62,786 bases of DNA from positions 1-62,786 of the forward strand of contig DATGLD010000037.1 in assembly GCA_035294305.1 (NCBI GenBank), given 5' to 3'. The number at the start of each line of letters is the position of its first letter. Within the stretch, counting starts at the first letter, position 1. Position numbers and translations under genes: made by a program. Below the pieces are notes generated by a model, which did no database searches, was not told where the DNA came from, and saw only the letters and a program-made list of their open reading frames with translations. The stretch comes from DASRBN01 sp035294305. Its GTDB lineage: Bacteria; Chloroflexota; Ktedonobacteria; Ktedonobacterales; Ktedonobacteraceae. This document shows, piece after piece, positions 16,501 to 24,856 of this stretch.

Positions 16501-17707
16501 CTACATGCTTCCGTCGGCTTTTGTGTTGTTGGAGACCTTGCCACTCACCCCTAATGGCAAGGTGGATCACCACGCGTTGCCCCTGCCTGAGAACAGCCGA
16601 TCCCTCATGGACCATGACTATGTAGCACCTCGCACTTCGGTCGAGAAACTCGTGGCAAGGATCTGGGGTGAGGTACTCAAGCTGGATCAGGTGGGGATTC
16701 ATGATAACTTCTTCGAATTAGGGGGACACTCCTTATTAGCTACTCAAATCGCCTATCGTATAAGCGATACCTTCCAGTTGAAGGTTTCACTGCGCACCGT
16801 CTTTGAGTTTCCCACTGTGGCTGAACTCACCGAAGCCATTGAGACGCTTCACCAGATAGAGGATAAACCCAGGCTCGACGAGCAAGCACGACTACTAGCC
16901 GAACACGACCAGCTACTCGAAAAGAAGATTCGACAGAAAAAACTCTCCTTGATCCGCAATGTGATCCTGATTGTGCTTGCCGGATTGGGAATAGTAATCA
17001 GTGGGCTTGGTAGAGATATAGTCACCGGACTTTCCACGCTTCCGGCTTTCGAGGATTTTGGGCTGATCATGGCGGTTATCGCAATCGGGTTTATCTCTTT
17101 TGAAATCTGGGTTCTGGCGCAAGCGCGACTACAGCTGAAGAACCTGCTGAAGAGACTTGATTTTCTAGAAGAGTATGGTGTCCCCCTTGCTAACGAAGAA
17201 TTCTCCGGACTGGAAGAAGATGAAGATGCTCCCGACTTTGAGCTTCCTGACATCTTCACCGGCAAGACCTATACGCTCAAAGATCTGCTACCAAATGAGG
17301 AAAGTATCGACGATAAGAACGAGGCGACGAGAAAAGGGGTGGTACTGATCTTCTCCTCTACGAACTGTGGCCCTTGTAATGAGACGATACCTGATTATAT
17401 GGAATTGCTGAAGAGATTCGGGAACGAATTGACATTTGCCATGATCACTGATGGTACTCCTGAGGAGAACCGCTTAAAGTTTGCTCAATACGATGAAAAG
17501 CCTCTTGTGCTTTTACAGAAGGGTAGGACGGTATCTAACGCATACAAGGTGCGTGTCACGAATGCTCCTATTGCAGTAGGTATTCGTTTTGATGGCTCGA
17601 TTTACAATGTGCCAGCTGAGGGTATGGTGGCGATTAAATTACATGTGTTGCATGCAACCATCGGGTGGTGCAATTGGCGTCCGCGGGACTGGCAGCCTAT
17701 ACAATGA
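13559..17707 (+). CDS. NRPS (C-A-PCP) fused to a membrane hairpin and thioredoxin/TlpA-like domain
   Basis: 1382 residues. Condensation domain about 34-480; adenylation domain about 495-1000 with 'YTSGSTGQPKGV', 'NTYGPTETT', 'YKTGDLARY' and the A10 lysine in 'TPNGKVD'; carrier protein with 'FELGGHSLLA' (phosphopantetheine Ser1058). A charged, probably helical linker (about 1100-1128) leads to two hydrophobic helices (about 1131-1155 and 1167-1188). A redoxin domain follows: 'APDFELPDIFTGKTYTLKDL', then 'FSSTNCGPCNETIPDY' with Cys1270/Cys1273, as in TlpA/MauD-like proteins. No thioesterase is present. The condensation motif reads His169-Ser170-x3-Asp-Gly, so the second, catalytic histidine of HHxxxDG is replaced. 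Hand-read specificity residues are D-A-E-N-I-G-T-I-A; I cannot name the substrate. AGGAGGT precedes the ATG. The predicted hairpin would leave both the NRPS and the redoxin domain in the cytosol. It is convergent with a flippase gene. Confidence 0.9.
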   Translation: MLTAENPDTIHPQRESGSNVGNLPMPTLQPVPREGPLPLSFAQQRFWLLDQLEPGSITYLLPLAIRLCGPLDMEALLRSLQAIVERHETLRTSMLTVNGEPRQSITHSLDLPVPLVDLSQLAPSESEAQAHQFILQELEKPIDLASKQLLRATLLRLSPNEHILLLTFHSIISDGWSMDVFMRELSSLYQAFTQQQPSPLLPLHIQYADFAFWQRQWLQREVLDTQLAYWREQLRDLPEPLRLPTDYPRPDVQRFQGGRYVFQLPEPLKLAVRALSQREGVTVFMTLLAAFQLLLARYSGENDIVVGSLIANRTHAEIEPLIGCFVNTLVLRTRLSGEPTVRELLQQVRKMVLDAYAHQDVPFEQIAEALQPKRDLSRNPLFQVMFVLQDAPQRALELTDLTVEPLEIETYTARFDLTLTMEESEAGLRGILEYDIDLFEAETIGRMATHLQMLLEGMVADPEQSIWLLPLLSASEWQQLLVEWNHTTKTYPHDKCIHELFEEQVERTPDAIALVFEDEQLTYSELNARANQLARYLQKAGAGPEVLVGICLDRSVGMIVGLLGILKAGSAYVPIDPTYPKERLAFLLEDSQVAILLTQQRLAHALPGHTARSVYLDSDWPLIAQESTTNVASDVQPAHLAYVIYTSGSTGQPKGVMILHQALTNYIEYARDRFGLLADDHVLQFASISFDASAEEIYPCMISGATLFLRTDIMLNSVATFLQQCQAWSITTLNLPTAYWHELTRSLERDAVSLPATIRRVIIGGERALPEQLAIWRKKVDQQLRLINTYGPTETTIAVTVAELQGDLQQTKQEREVLIGRPIPQVSIYLLDTHLQPVPIGVAGELYIAGICLARGYLGRPELTAERFLPNPFSSEPGDRLYKTGDLARYLPDGQIEYLGRTDTQVKIHGYRIELGEIEAVLAKHPAVSETVVIARTPGKEQQGQDVSGDTQLVAYVVARQQQELPTQVDLRRFLAKRLPAYMLPSAFVLLETLPLTPNGKVDHHALPLPENSRSLMDHDYVAPRTSVEKLVARIWGEVLKLDQVGIHDNFFELGGHSLLATQIAYRISDTFQLKVSLRTVFEFPTVAELTEAIETLHQIEDKPRLDEQARLLAEHDQLLEKKIRQKKLSLIRNVILIVLAGLGIVISGLGRDIVTGLSTLPAFEDFGLIMAVIAIGFISFEIWVLAQARLQLKNLLKRLDFLEEYGVPLANEEFSGLEEDEDAPDFELPDIFTGKTYTLKDLLPNEESIDDKNEATRKGVVLIFSSTNCGPCNETIPDYMELLKRFGNELTFAMITDGTPEENRLKFAQYDEKPLVLLQKGRTVSNAYKVRVTNAPIAVGIRFDGSIYNVPAEGMVAIKLHVLHATIGWCNWRPRDWQPIQ

Positions 17708-17748
17708 CCCTTTCGCTTTCGTGCGTCAGGAGAAGTTGAGGAATTCCT

Positions 17749-19641
17749 TTAATCAGCCCGCTTGCTTTTCCCAAAAGGAACCTTTTTGAGCAGCCTGTCC
17801 ACGATGATGCGGTCTTCGGGATCGATTTTGAACAGCACGAGCAAGGTGACGTAAGCGGCCAGGAATACCGGCACCAGTATGAGTTGGATGGGGAATTGCG
17901 TACTCAAGAAGGAGTTGGAGGCAATGACCTTATTCAGCAGGAAAAGAAGCATAGCCGTGACCAGCCCGCTGATCAGTCCTGCTCCCAGGGGTTTCAACAT
18001 GTCCAGGCGATAGGGATGCATTTTGAGCAAGAGTTGAATTTCGACGACCCGCGCGCCATTGATGGCGATGAGTGCTGCGCTGGTACTGATTGCGGTGCCA
18101 AATGCGCCGTAATGTTGCGTCAGGACGATGCCGAGTACGACATTGAGAACAACCACGGCCAGCGAATTGAAGACCGAAACCTTCTGGTGGCCCGTCATAA
18201 GAAGCATGTAGCCACCGGAGCCACCGGCAACGGTCAATATATCACCGATTGCCAGCACAATCAGAATTCCTGCTCCTGATACGAAATCTCTTCCCGATAT
18301 TTCAAGCAAGGGGGTGGCGAAGATGACCGTTATGCCAAAAATTGGCAGGCACAGCGCAACCGACCATTTCGTCATGATTTTAAACATGGCGGACAGCTTC
18401 TGCATCTCTTTTTTGGCGTAGAGTTCGGCAATCGTGGGCGTGAAAATGACGTTGATGGTGCTGAGAGGCATGGAGATAAAACCGGTTATTTTGAGACCGG
18501 CAGCGTATTGCCCAATGGCCGCCGCAGGCACATAGAAGGCGAGCAGCAAGGTATCAACGGAGTCCAGGACGGTGCTGATAATCGTGGTCAAGAAATTAGG
18601 TACGGCGAATCCCATCCACTCACGCGCCTGGTAGGTTTCTTCTTCGACCATGTCGGCTTTTGTAAGACGAGAAACCGCGCGAAAGAGGAAATACAGGTTG
18701 ATGACATCGGTAAGCAGCACGCCGAGGAAGGTCACGACGACAATGCCGGTGATGTCGCGGAAGAATAAGATGGCGATAAGCATGAGGAGAAACGTACTCA
18801 AGGGTATCACGAACCGCTGTATCAAGACACGCTGCTTGAATTCTTTTAGTCCCTGTAAACCGCCCAGCCAGACGGTCTGCAAGCATAATAATGGAACTAA
18901 TGGGGCCATGAATTGTAAAAATGGTGCAATATCGGGTTTATTTTGCAGCGCGGCTAGAGGAGTGGCGAAAAAGAGCACCAACAATCCGCCCAATATACCC
19001 GTAATGCCGACCAGGGCGGTGCAAAAGATGGTCAGCGTGCGCAACAAATGGGTCTGCTTTTTGCCACGATAGATGGCCATGTAACGGATCATGGCATTGT
19101 CCATACCGAGGTCGAATATGGATGAGACCAGCGTGACGACCGACATGCTGAGCGAATAGAGGCCAAAGAAACTGGCGTGTAGCCCACGTTGGATCAGCAA
19201 ATTGTTGGCATATTTGAAAACGTAACCGGCGATATTGCCGAGACCAACAACACTGGCATTACTTGCCGCGCCTGTGATCTCCGAGACCATTACCGGCGTC
19301 GCCGTGCCCTGCTGCTTCGAGATGCCATCGAGCACCACCATCGGAATGGTAGCAAATTTCTCAAGATCAGGATCATCCGCGAAGGACTCGCCCTCTGCTC
19401 CAGCTTGCTCAGGTATGAATTGAAGTTGCTGGACTTCCCATGGCTCCAGAGCGGGCAGAGAGGGAGTGAGCAGGTCAGGCAGTGGCGGGGTGATAATGTT
19501 CTGGGGCCACTTCGATTTACCAATTCTCGGCACTTTCAGCGTTATATCATCATCCTCAAGCTCTGCAAGTGGCCGGAGACGCAGCCGGTGAAGGCGCTTG
19601 TGTGATTGATCTTTCGGCAACTGTTCAAGTTGGTTAACCAT
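17749..19641 (-). CDS. MOP-superfamily flippase (polysaccharide/lipid-linked export, Wzx-like)
   Basis: 630 residues with about fourteen membrane segments from residue 130 onward. The first segments ('AGYVFKYANNLLIQRGLHA', 'FGLYSLSMSVVTLVSSIFDL') have the typical start of oligosaccharide/lipid flippases: a small-residue-rich first helix and 'G-x-x-x-L-x-x-S'. Before it lies an unusual cytosolic extension of about 120 residues rich in leucine, proline and acidic residues. Such proteins flip lipid-linked sugars or related amphiphiles across the membrane. It lies 42 bases from the end of the membrane-anchored NRPS, on the opposite strand. A link to export of an NRPS product is possible, but it could equally belong to surface-polysaccharide synthesis. 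A second flippase is at 49268. Confidence 0.85.
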   Translation of the reverse strand: MVNQLEQLPKDQSHKRLHRLRLRPLAELEDDDITLKVPRIGKSKWPQNIITPPLPDLLTPSLPALEPWEVQQLQFIPEQAGAEGESFADDPDLEKFATIPMVVLDGISKQQGTATPVMVSEITGAASNASVVGLGNIAGYVFKYANNLLIQRGLHASFFGLYSLSMSVVTLVSSIFDLGMDNAMIRYMAIYRGKKQTHLLRTLTIFCTALVGITGILGGLLVLFFATPLAALQNKPDIAPFLQFMAPLVPLLCLQTVWLGGLQGLKEFKQRVLIQRFVIPLSTFLLMLIAILFFRDITGIVVVTFLGVLLTDVINLYFLFRAVSRLTKADMVEEETYQAREWMGFAVPNFLTTIISTVLDSVDTLLLAFYVPAAAIGQYAAGLKITGFISMPLSTINVIFTPTIAELYAKKEMQKLSAMFKIMTKWSVALCLPIFGITVIFATPLLEISGRDFVSGAGILIVLAIGDILTVAGGSGGYMLLMTGHQKVSVFNSLAVVVLNVVLGIVLTQHYGAFGTAISTSAALIAINGARVVEIQLLLKMHPYRLDMLKPLGAGLISGLVTAMLLFLLNKVIASNSFLSTQFPIQLILVPVFLAAYVTLLVLFKIDPEDRIIVDRLLKKVPFGKSKRAD

Positions 19642-20075
19642 GCGATACTACTGCCTTTTACCTCTTGGTCTTGCTTTTATGTCCTGGCGCATCGATACCT
19701 ATTAGTTTGTCAAACATGACCCGGCGTGTGGGGCGGGCGACCGCAAGAGTTCGTCCTTACAGGTTTACTATCGGAACGCTCTGGAATGTTTATGACTCCT
19801 CCATACTGTATCATGCTTACTATCGTTGTCCGGCAGAAGCCTGATTAAGATATAGTAATTATTAGCAACTTCAGGTTAAGGTTTTATAACCTGAAGTGAG
19901 CAAGCATACGCTCGTTGATATGGTTTCCAGGAGCCAATCCGGTAACACTTGAATGCTTGAAGAGTTATTTTAACCACTTCTCTACCCGTTATTTACACAG
20001 TCTTCACCTGCTTCCTCTACCCTAATCAAGGAACCGTATGCAAGTTACAAAGATGCAAAGGAAAGGGAAAGACTA
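19642..20075. other. Intergenic region between flippase and PQQ-like genes, with repeat and hairpin
   Basis: 434 bases with no gene. It contains a copy of the dispersed repeat (19731-19760, GGGCGGGCGACCGCAAGAGT followed by TCGTCCTTAC) and an 11-bp stem with an 8-base loop (19868-19878 with 19887-19897). The divergent promoters of the flippase and the secreted protein must lie here. I did not find a clear promoter pair. Confidence 0.5.
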
Positions 20076-21530
20076 GTGAATGCGGTATTCAATGGGGTAA
20101 GGTGTATCTTCAAGCCTGTCTGGCTGCGATGCCTGCTATTAGTGGTGATATTGTTCACAATCACACTCTCTGTTGTGCTGCCAAGGTTGCAGAATGCGCA
20201 TGCTGATAATCCAGGCTGGCCGACGACCTATCTAGGGGATAATGGTCGAAGTAATTTCAATAGTTCGGAGACCATCATCAATCCATCAACTGCCTCAAGC
20301 TTACAGCTCGTCTGGGAAAAAGTGACGTGTTGCCTGGCCCCGATCACATCACAGCCGGTGGTTGCGAATAATCTGCTCTACTGGGCCCTCTGGTCTGGTC
20401 GGGTGCAGGCTTCAAAGCTGACGAATGGCAACAATCTCTGGACACATGATCTGGGCCTGACGTCCAAGAAGAATTGCGAACCTCCCAAGCTAGGCACGGT
20501 TGGCACCTCGACCGTTGCTACCGTGACCATTAATGGGCAATCGACCCTTGTTGATTTTGAGGGCGGGGCGCAATCCCAATTTTATGCGCTGGATGCCATG
20601 ACGGGTAAACCGATCTGGCACACACCGCTGGGCGGGCCGAAGAACTTCATCTGGGGCTCGGTAGCTCTTTATAATAATGACCTCTATATTGGTACAGCTG
20701 TCCAGGCGAGCTGTGTGAGTACCCAGTCGAAATTCTACCAGTTGGACGCAGCGACAGGACAAATTCTACACACCTTCAGTACTGTGCCTAACGGCTGCAC
20801 AGGCGGTCCTATTTGGGGCGCGCCAGCGATCGATGAACAGACGGGTATGGTTTATTTCGCTACCGGGGCAGCTGGCACCTGCTCGCAGGCAGAGCCATAT
20901 ACCAATGCAATTGTAGAGTTGAACGCGACAGACCTGTCCTATGTCAATTCCTGGCAGATACCATCCACCAAGAATGGGCTCGATTTCAGAAGCACGCCGA
21001 CGCTCTTCTCGGCAACGATCAATGGCACGCTCTACCAGATGGTTGGAGCTTACAGCAACGGTGGAACGTATTATGCCTTTGATCGCACCAATCTCGGTGC
21101 CGGGCCGTTGTGGCAGGATCAGCTGGCTTCGCCGCAACTTGGGAGTTACAAGGTGAATACTGAGGCAAGCACCTGGGACGGGACGACGCTCTACGTTCCC
21201 GGAGACGCCACAACGATAAACGGAACGCAGTGCGCATCCAGCGTGAGCGCGATCAATCCGGCAGATGGCTCGTACCTGTGGCGGGACTGTTTGAACAATA
21301 GCCCGGCATTGTGGACGATGGGCGTGCCTGGCCTGGTCGTCTTCGGCGACGGCAACACGTTCAATGTAGCTGATGCTACAAATGGAACTATTCTGTACAG
21401 CTACACTGCTACGCGGCCAGGGGCGGTCTTCCAGGGTTCAGCGACAATCTCCAATGGTGTCCTTTATATAGGAGACGCTCACGGAGACCTTTACGCCTTC
21501 GCGCCAGGTGGCTCGGCTCGCTCTAAATAA
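20076..21530 (+). CDS. Secreted PQQ-like beta-propeller protein, copy 1
   Basis: 484 residues, GTG start preceded by a purine-rich AAAGGAAAGGG stretch. An N-terminal helix ('CLLLVVILFTITLSVVLP') followed by 'NAHADNP' looks like a signal peptide with an A-x-A cleavage site near residue 44. The rest consists of repeats such as 'FYALDAMTGKPIWHTPLG', 'FYQLDAATGQILHTFSTV' and 'AINPADGSYLWRD', typical of the eight-bladed PQQ/WD-like propeller. No cofactor-binding residues of true quinoprotein dehydrogenases can be identified, so it may be a structural or binding protein. It is closely similar in layout to the next gene, so the two arose by tandem duplication. Several cysteines suggest disulphides outside the cell. 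Confidence 0.85.
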   Translation: MNAVFNGVRCIFKPVWLRCLLLVVILFTITLSVVLPRLQNAHADNPGWPTTYLGDNGRSNFNSSETIINPSTASSLQLVWEKVTCCLAPITSQPVVANNLLYWALWSGRVQASKLTNGNNLWTHDLGLTSKKNCEPPKLGTVGTSTVATVTINGQSTLVDFEGGAQSQFYALDAMTGKPIWHTPLGGPKNFIWGSVALYNNDLYIGTAVQASCVSTQSKFYQLDAATGQILHTFSTVPNGCTGGPIWGAPAIDEQTGMVYFATGAAGTCSQAEPYTNAIVELNATDLSYVNSWQIPSTKNGLDFRSTPTLFSATINGTLYQMVGAYSNGGTYYAFDRTNLGAGPLWQDQLASPQLGSYKVNTEASTWDGTTLYVPGDATTINGTQCASSVSAINPADGSYLWRDCLNNSPALWTMGVPGLVVFGDGNTFNVADATNGTILYSYTATRPGAVFQGSATISNGVLYIGDAHGDLYAFAPGGSARSK

Positions 21531-21539
21531 ATTGGATTG

Positions 21540-21578
21540 GAACCGGTGGAAACGTAAGAAATGATATTCCACCGGTTC
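21540..21578 (+). repeat. 12-bp inverted repeat after PQQ-like gene 1
   Basis: GAACCGGTGGAA (21540-21551) pairs perfectly with TTCCACCGGTTC (21567-21578) around a 15-base loop, ten bases after the stop codon. There is no T-run directly after it. It may stabilise the 3' end of the transcript or work with the terminator-like hairpin that follows. Confidence 0.6.
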
Positions 21579-21594
21579 AAGAGAATCGCTGGTC

Positions 21595-21643
21595 AGGGCT
21601 GAAGAGTAGCGGAAAGGTAGTCTATTATTCAGCCCTCTTTTTG
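21595..21643 (+). terminator. Likely rho-independent terminator after PQQ-like gene 1
   Basis: AGGGCTGAA (21595-21603) pairs with TTCAGCCCT (21628-21636), followed by CTTTTTG. The loop is long (24 bases), so strength is moderate. It separates the two propeller genes. Confidence 0.55.
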
Positions 21644-21702
21644 CCTGCCAGCATTAGCAGTGCCTGCACCAGTCTTTGATAGACGAAGTTCAGGAGGGAT
21701 GT

Positions 21703-23124
21703 ATGGAATATTTCTTTAGTGGAAAGCAACCATGGAAACTGCGCAGTTTCCTGATATTTTCTACCGGGCTCGTCGTTGTGCTAGCCACTGTCATCGTTTC
21801 ATCTCTCATGCCTAAGACCAATGCACATGCCGATACAGGAGACTGGACAACCTTTCTCGGCAGTAATGCACGTACCGGCTTCAACGCCAATGAGACGGTG
21901 ATTAACCCGAGCACTGCCCCAAACCTCACGCTATCCTGGTCACACCTGACGAATGGTACGGTCACTGCTCAACCTATTGTCTCCAACGGCGTGCTCTATT
22001 GGGGTTCCTGGGATGGTCACGAACGGGCGACAAATCTCAAGAATCAAAAAGGCATCTGGTCAAAGAACCTGGGAATTAATGTAGATAAAAACTCGGGGTG
22101 TCATCCCACTGCCGCGGGTGTTGCGAGTACTGCTACTATTGCTAGCGTATCGATCAATGGACAGAATACGCCCGTTGTCTTTGTGGGAGGTGGCGATGCT
22201 ATATTCTATGCCCTCAATGCCTCTAACGGTAGCATTATCTGGCAGCAGAAGCTGGGCTCGCTGCCGGCCACTTTCCTCTGGAGTTCACCAGCCTTCTATA
22301 ATGGAGATATCTATGAGGGTGTGGCTTCTTTCGGTGATTGTCCACTGGTACAGGGAAAAATTGTGCAGATGGATGCGGCAACCGGAACCATTCTGAATGT
22401 CTTTAATACGGTTCCCGATGGCTGCACAGGGGCGACCGTTTGGGGTTCGGTGACTATCGATGAGGCGACCGGTATGCTCTACTTTGGCACCGGAAATGCT
22501 GGCAACTGCAAGCATGAAAATCTGGCCCTCGCGCTGGTGGAATTAAAGGCTTCGGACCTCTCGTTAGTGGCTTCCTGGAAAGTGCCGAATTTGAAAGGCG
22601 ATAACGACTTCGGCAGCACACCCACGCTGTTCGATGCCACTATTAATGGCACGTTGACCCATATGATTGGGCTTGTCAACAAGAATCGCACGTATTACGC
22701 CTTCGATCGCACCAATATTGCGGCCGGCCCTATATGGCAGGATCAGATTTCAACCGCGGGGGATAATATCTCATCCAGCGCCTGGGATGGCACAAACCTG
22801 TATATAGCCGGAAACCAGACGACGATCAATGGGACAACATGCGCTGGAAGCGTAAGGGCGGTTAATCCCGCCGATGGCTCTTACATCTGGCAAGATTGTG
22901 TCAAGGCGAACGTACAGGACCCTGTCACGGCAGTGCCAGGCCTGATAGTTATAGGTGCAGGTACAGATATCCTTGTGATCGGTACCGCCGACGGCAGTAT
23001 ACTCTTCGACTATCATATTGCCGCCGGCCATGCTACCTTTTTGGGTCCGGCTACGATCTCCAATGGGGTGCTTTACATCGGCAACAACAATGGGTACCTG
23101 TATGCCTTTACGCCGGGCAGCTAA
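21703..23124 (+). CDS. Secreted PQQ-like beta-propeller protein, copy 2
   Basis: 473 residues from ATG 21703, chosen because AGGAGGG lies just upstream; a TTG at 21676 is in frame but less likely. An export signal ('SFLIFSTGLVVVLATVIVSS' then 'NAHADTGD') is followed by propeller repeats: 'FYALNASNGSIIWQQKLG', 'IVQMDAATGTILNVFNTV', 'AVNPADGSYIWQDC'. Many blocks match copy 1 nearly residue for residue ('VPDGCTGATVWG' against 'VPNGCTGGPIWG'). Function is unknown; such propellers bind surfaces, sugars or partner proteins. A strong terminator follows. Confidence 0.85.
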   Translation: MEYFFSGKQPWKLRSFLIFSTGLVVVLATVIVSSLMPKTNAHADTGDWTTFLGSNARTGFNANETVINPSTAPNLTLSWSHLTNGTVTAQPIVSNGVLYWGSWDGHERATNLKNQKGIWSKNLGINVDKNSGCHPTAAGVASTATIASVSINGQNTPVVFVGGGDAIFYALNASNGSIIWQQKLGSLPATFLWSSPAFYNGDIYEGVASFGDCPLVQGKIVQMDAATGTILNVFNTVPDGCTGATVWGSVTIDEATGMLYFGTGNAGNCKHENLALALVELKASDLSLVASWKVPNLKGDNDFGSTPTLFDATINGTLTHMIGLVNKNRTYYAFDRTNIAAGPIWQDQISTAGDNISSSAWDGTNLYIAGNQTTINGTTCAGSVRAVNPADGSYIWQDCVKANVQDPVTAVPGLIVIGAGTDILVIGTADGSILFDYHIAAGHATFLGPATISNGVLYIGNNNGYLYAFTPGS

Positions 23125-23172
23125 CCATTTATCGCATAGCACTGCTTAGCGTGAGTGTATCTATCTACAGCA

Positions 23173-23214
23173 AAGATGCCCTTGATCCCTTGGGACAAGG
23201 GCATCTTCTTTTTG
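23173..23214 (+). terminator. Strong rho-independent terminator after PQQ-like gene 2
   Basis: AAGATGCCCTTG (23173-23184) pairs perfectly with CAAGGGCATCTT (23196-23207) around an 11-base loop and is followed by CTTTTTG. This closes the transcript of the second propeller gene. Confidence 0.85.
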
Positions 23215-23361
23215 ACTGTGCCTTTTGCTCTCAACGTACAAGTTAAGCAATCTCAACATAAATTGCCCTCCAAACATCCAATATCCACTTTTTCTCACCC
23301 TATCCGATCTCTCCTGAATGCTACGCTTAAATGGCCAAGATTGTTCTCGCCGGGCAGGCTC

Positions 23362-23387
23362 GGGCGACCACGCGGGTACGCCCCTAC
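23362..23387 (+). repeat. Dispersed repeat copy (GGGCGACCAC...GCCCCTAC family)
   Basis: GGGCGACCACGCGGGTACGC followed by CCCTAC, just upstream of the BNR-repeat gene. It matches the copy at 54329-54354 at nearly every base. Related copies are at 19731, 47963, 58914, 59963 and 60078. Confidence 0.65.
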
Positions 23388-23413
23388 AGAAAAAAAGGAG
23401 AAAGCTACTACTC

Positions 23414-24856
23414 ATGCGGTTTATGTCCCCCCCTCTATCGCGTTTCTTGACGCGCATCGGGTTCGCGCTGGCTCTCACCAGCGGTTGCATGCTCTTGCTC
23501 ACCTCACATTCTTTTTCACTTGCCGCACATGGTCATTCACCTGGTAGCGCTGCTACCGTTCAGTTGAGTACTGACCCTTATAAAAATAAGGCAGCCGAAC
23601 ATCAGACCGAAGTCGAGCCTGATATCTTTGCCTTTGGCTCGACTATTGTGGCCACTTTCCAGGTCGGGCGATTCAATCGCGGCGGGAGTGACAATATCGG
23701 CTGGGCAACCTCTAGCGATAATGGCGCCACCTGGAAAAACGGCTTTCTGCCAGGCATCACCAGGGTCGTGAACCCGAAGAATCCTTATGATAATGTCACC
23801 GACCCGGCAGTCGCCTACGATGAGAAGCATAATGTATGGCTGATCTCTTCACTTGCTATTGTCAAAAATGGGAACAAGCTGCATTTCCTGGCAGTTATTG
23901 TAAACAGGTCTACCGATGGTGGTCATACCTGGGGAAATCCTGTTGTGGTCAATAGTAGTCAAGGAAATCTGGACAAAGATTGGATTGTTTGTGATAATTC
24001 CCCCACCAGTCCCTACTATGGAAACTGTTACGATCAATGGGACACTACCCCCAATTCCCTCATTCAACTGAGTACGTCTAATGATGGTGGATTAAGCTGG
24101 GGGCAACCGTTAAGCACACAGGATAATGCTTCGGGCGTGGGTGGTCAACCCCTCGTACAGCCTGATGGGACGGTTATCGTTCCTATCGATAATGTAGATG
24201 CAAATGCAGTCCTGTCTTTCATCTCTACAGATGGAGGGGCGAGCTGGAGCAGCACAATTACTGTGGCTTCGATAACCGCTCATACTGTGGCCGGAAATCT
24301 GCGCGATGCTCCGCTTATCTCGGCGGCTATCGATAGCTCAGGAATGGTCTATGTTGTGTGGCAGGACTGCCGTTTTGAGGAGTCTTGCTCGGCCAATGAT
24401 TTCGTGATGACTACCTCCAGTGACGGGATCAACTGGTCACCTGTACAATTGATTCCTGCCGACCCGCTAGGCGCCGGCATAGATCATTTTCTTCCCGGTC
24501 TTGGTATTGATCCGCTTACCTCTGGAAGCACAGCGCACCTGGTGCTAGCCTATTACTACTATCCGCAGGCGAACTGCAATTTTTCCACGTGCCAGCTTGA
24601 AATAGGCTACACGTCTTCCATGGACGGAGGGGCTACCTGGGCGCCTACCAGCAATATCGCAGGGCCGATGTCGCTGTCGTGGCTCGCGAACACGAATCAG
24701 GGATGGATGGTAGGTGACTACATCGCTACCAGCTTTGCCGGGGGCGCAGCGTTCCCCATATTCGAGGTCGCTAACGCACCTGGAAAGAAGCGATGCGGAA
24801 CCGGCAAAGCAAAATGCCAGGAGGCGACTTTCACGGTCGTTTCTGGTTTGAGCTAA
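23414..24856 (+). CDS. Secreted BNR/sialidase-like beta-propeller protein
   Basis: 480 residues from ATG 23414, with GGAG 13 bases upstream. A signal sequence ('LTRIGFALALTSGCMLLLT', then 'SLAAHGHS') is followed by repeated Asp-box motifs of the S-x-D-x-G-x-T-W type: 'TSSDNGATWKNG', 'RSTDGGHTWGNP', 'STSNDGGLSWGQP', 'STDGGASWSST', 'SSMDGGATWAPT'. These are the hallmark of sialidase-type six-bladed propellers. The catalytic arginine triad and tyrosine/glutamate of true sialidases cannot be confirmed by eye, so it may be a binding or unknown glycosidase protein. Its stop codon overlaps the stop of the convergent NRPS by four bases. Confidence 0.8.
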   Translation: MRFMSPPLSRFLTRIGFALALTSGCMLLLTSHSFSLAAHGHSPGSAATVQLSTDPYKNKAAEHQTEVEPDIFAFGSTIVATFQVGRFNRGGSDNIGWATSSDNGATWKNGFLPGITRVVNPKNPYDNVTDPAVAYDEKHNVWLISSLAIVKNGNKLHFLAVIVNRSTDGGHTWGNPVVVNSSQGNLDKDWIVCDNSPTSPYYGNCYDQWDTTPNSLIQLSTSNDGGLSWGQPLSTQDNASGVGGQPLVQPDGTVIVPIDNVDANAVLSFISTDGGASWSSTITVASITAHTVAGNLRDAPLISAAIDSSGMVYVVWQDCRFEESCSANDFVMTTSSDGINWSPVQLIPADPLGAGIDHFLPGLGIDPLTSGSTAHLVLAYYYYPQANCNFSTCQLEIGYTSSMDGGATWAPTSNIAGPMSLSWLANTNQGWMVGDYIATSFAGGAAFPIFEVANAPGKKRCGTGKAKCQEATFTVVSGLS

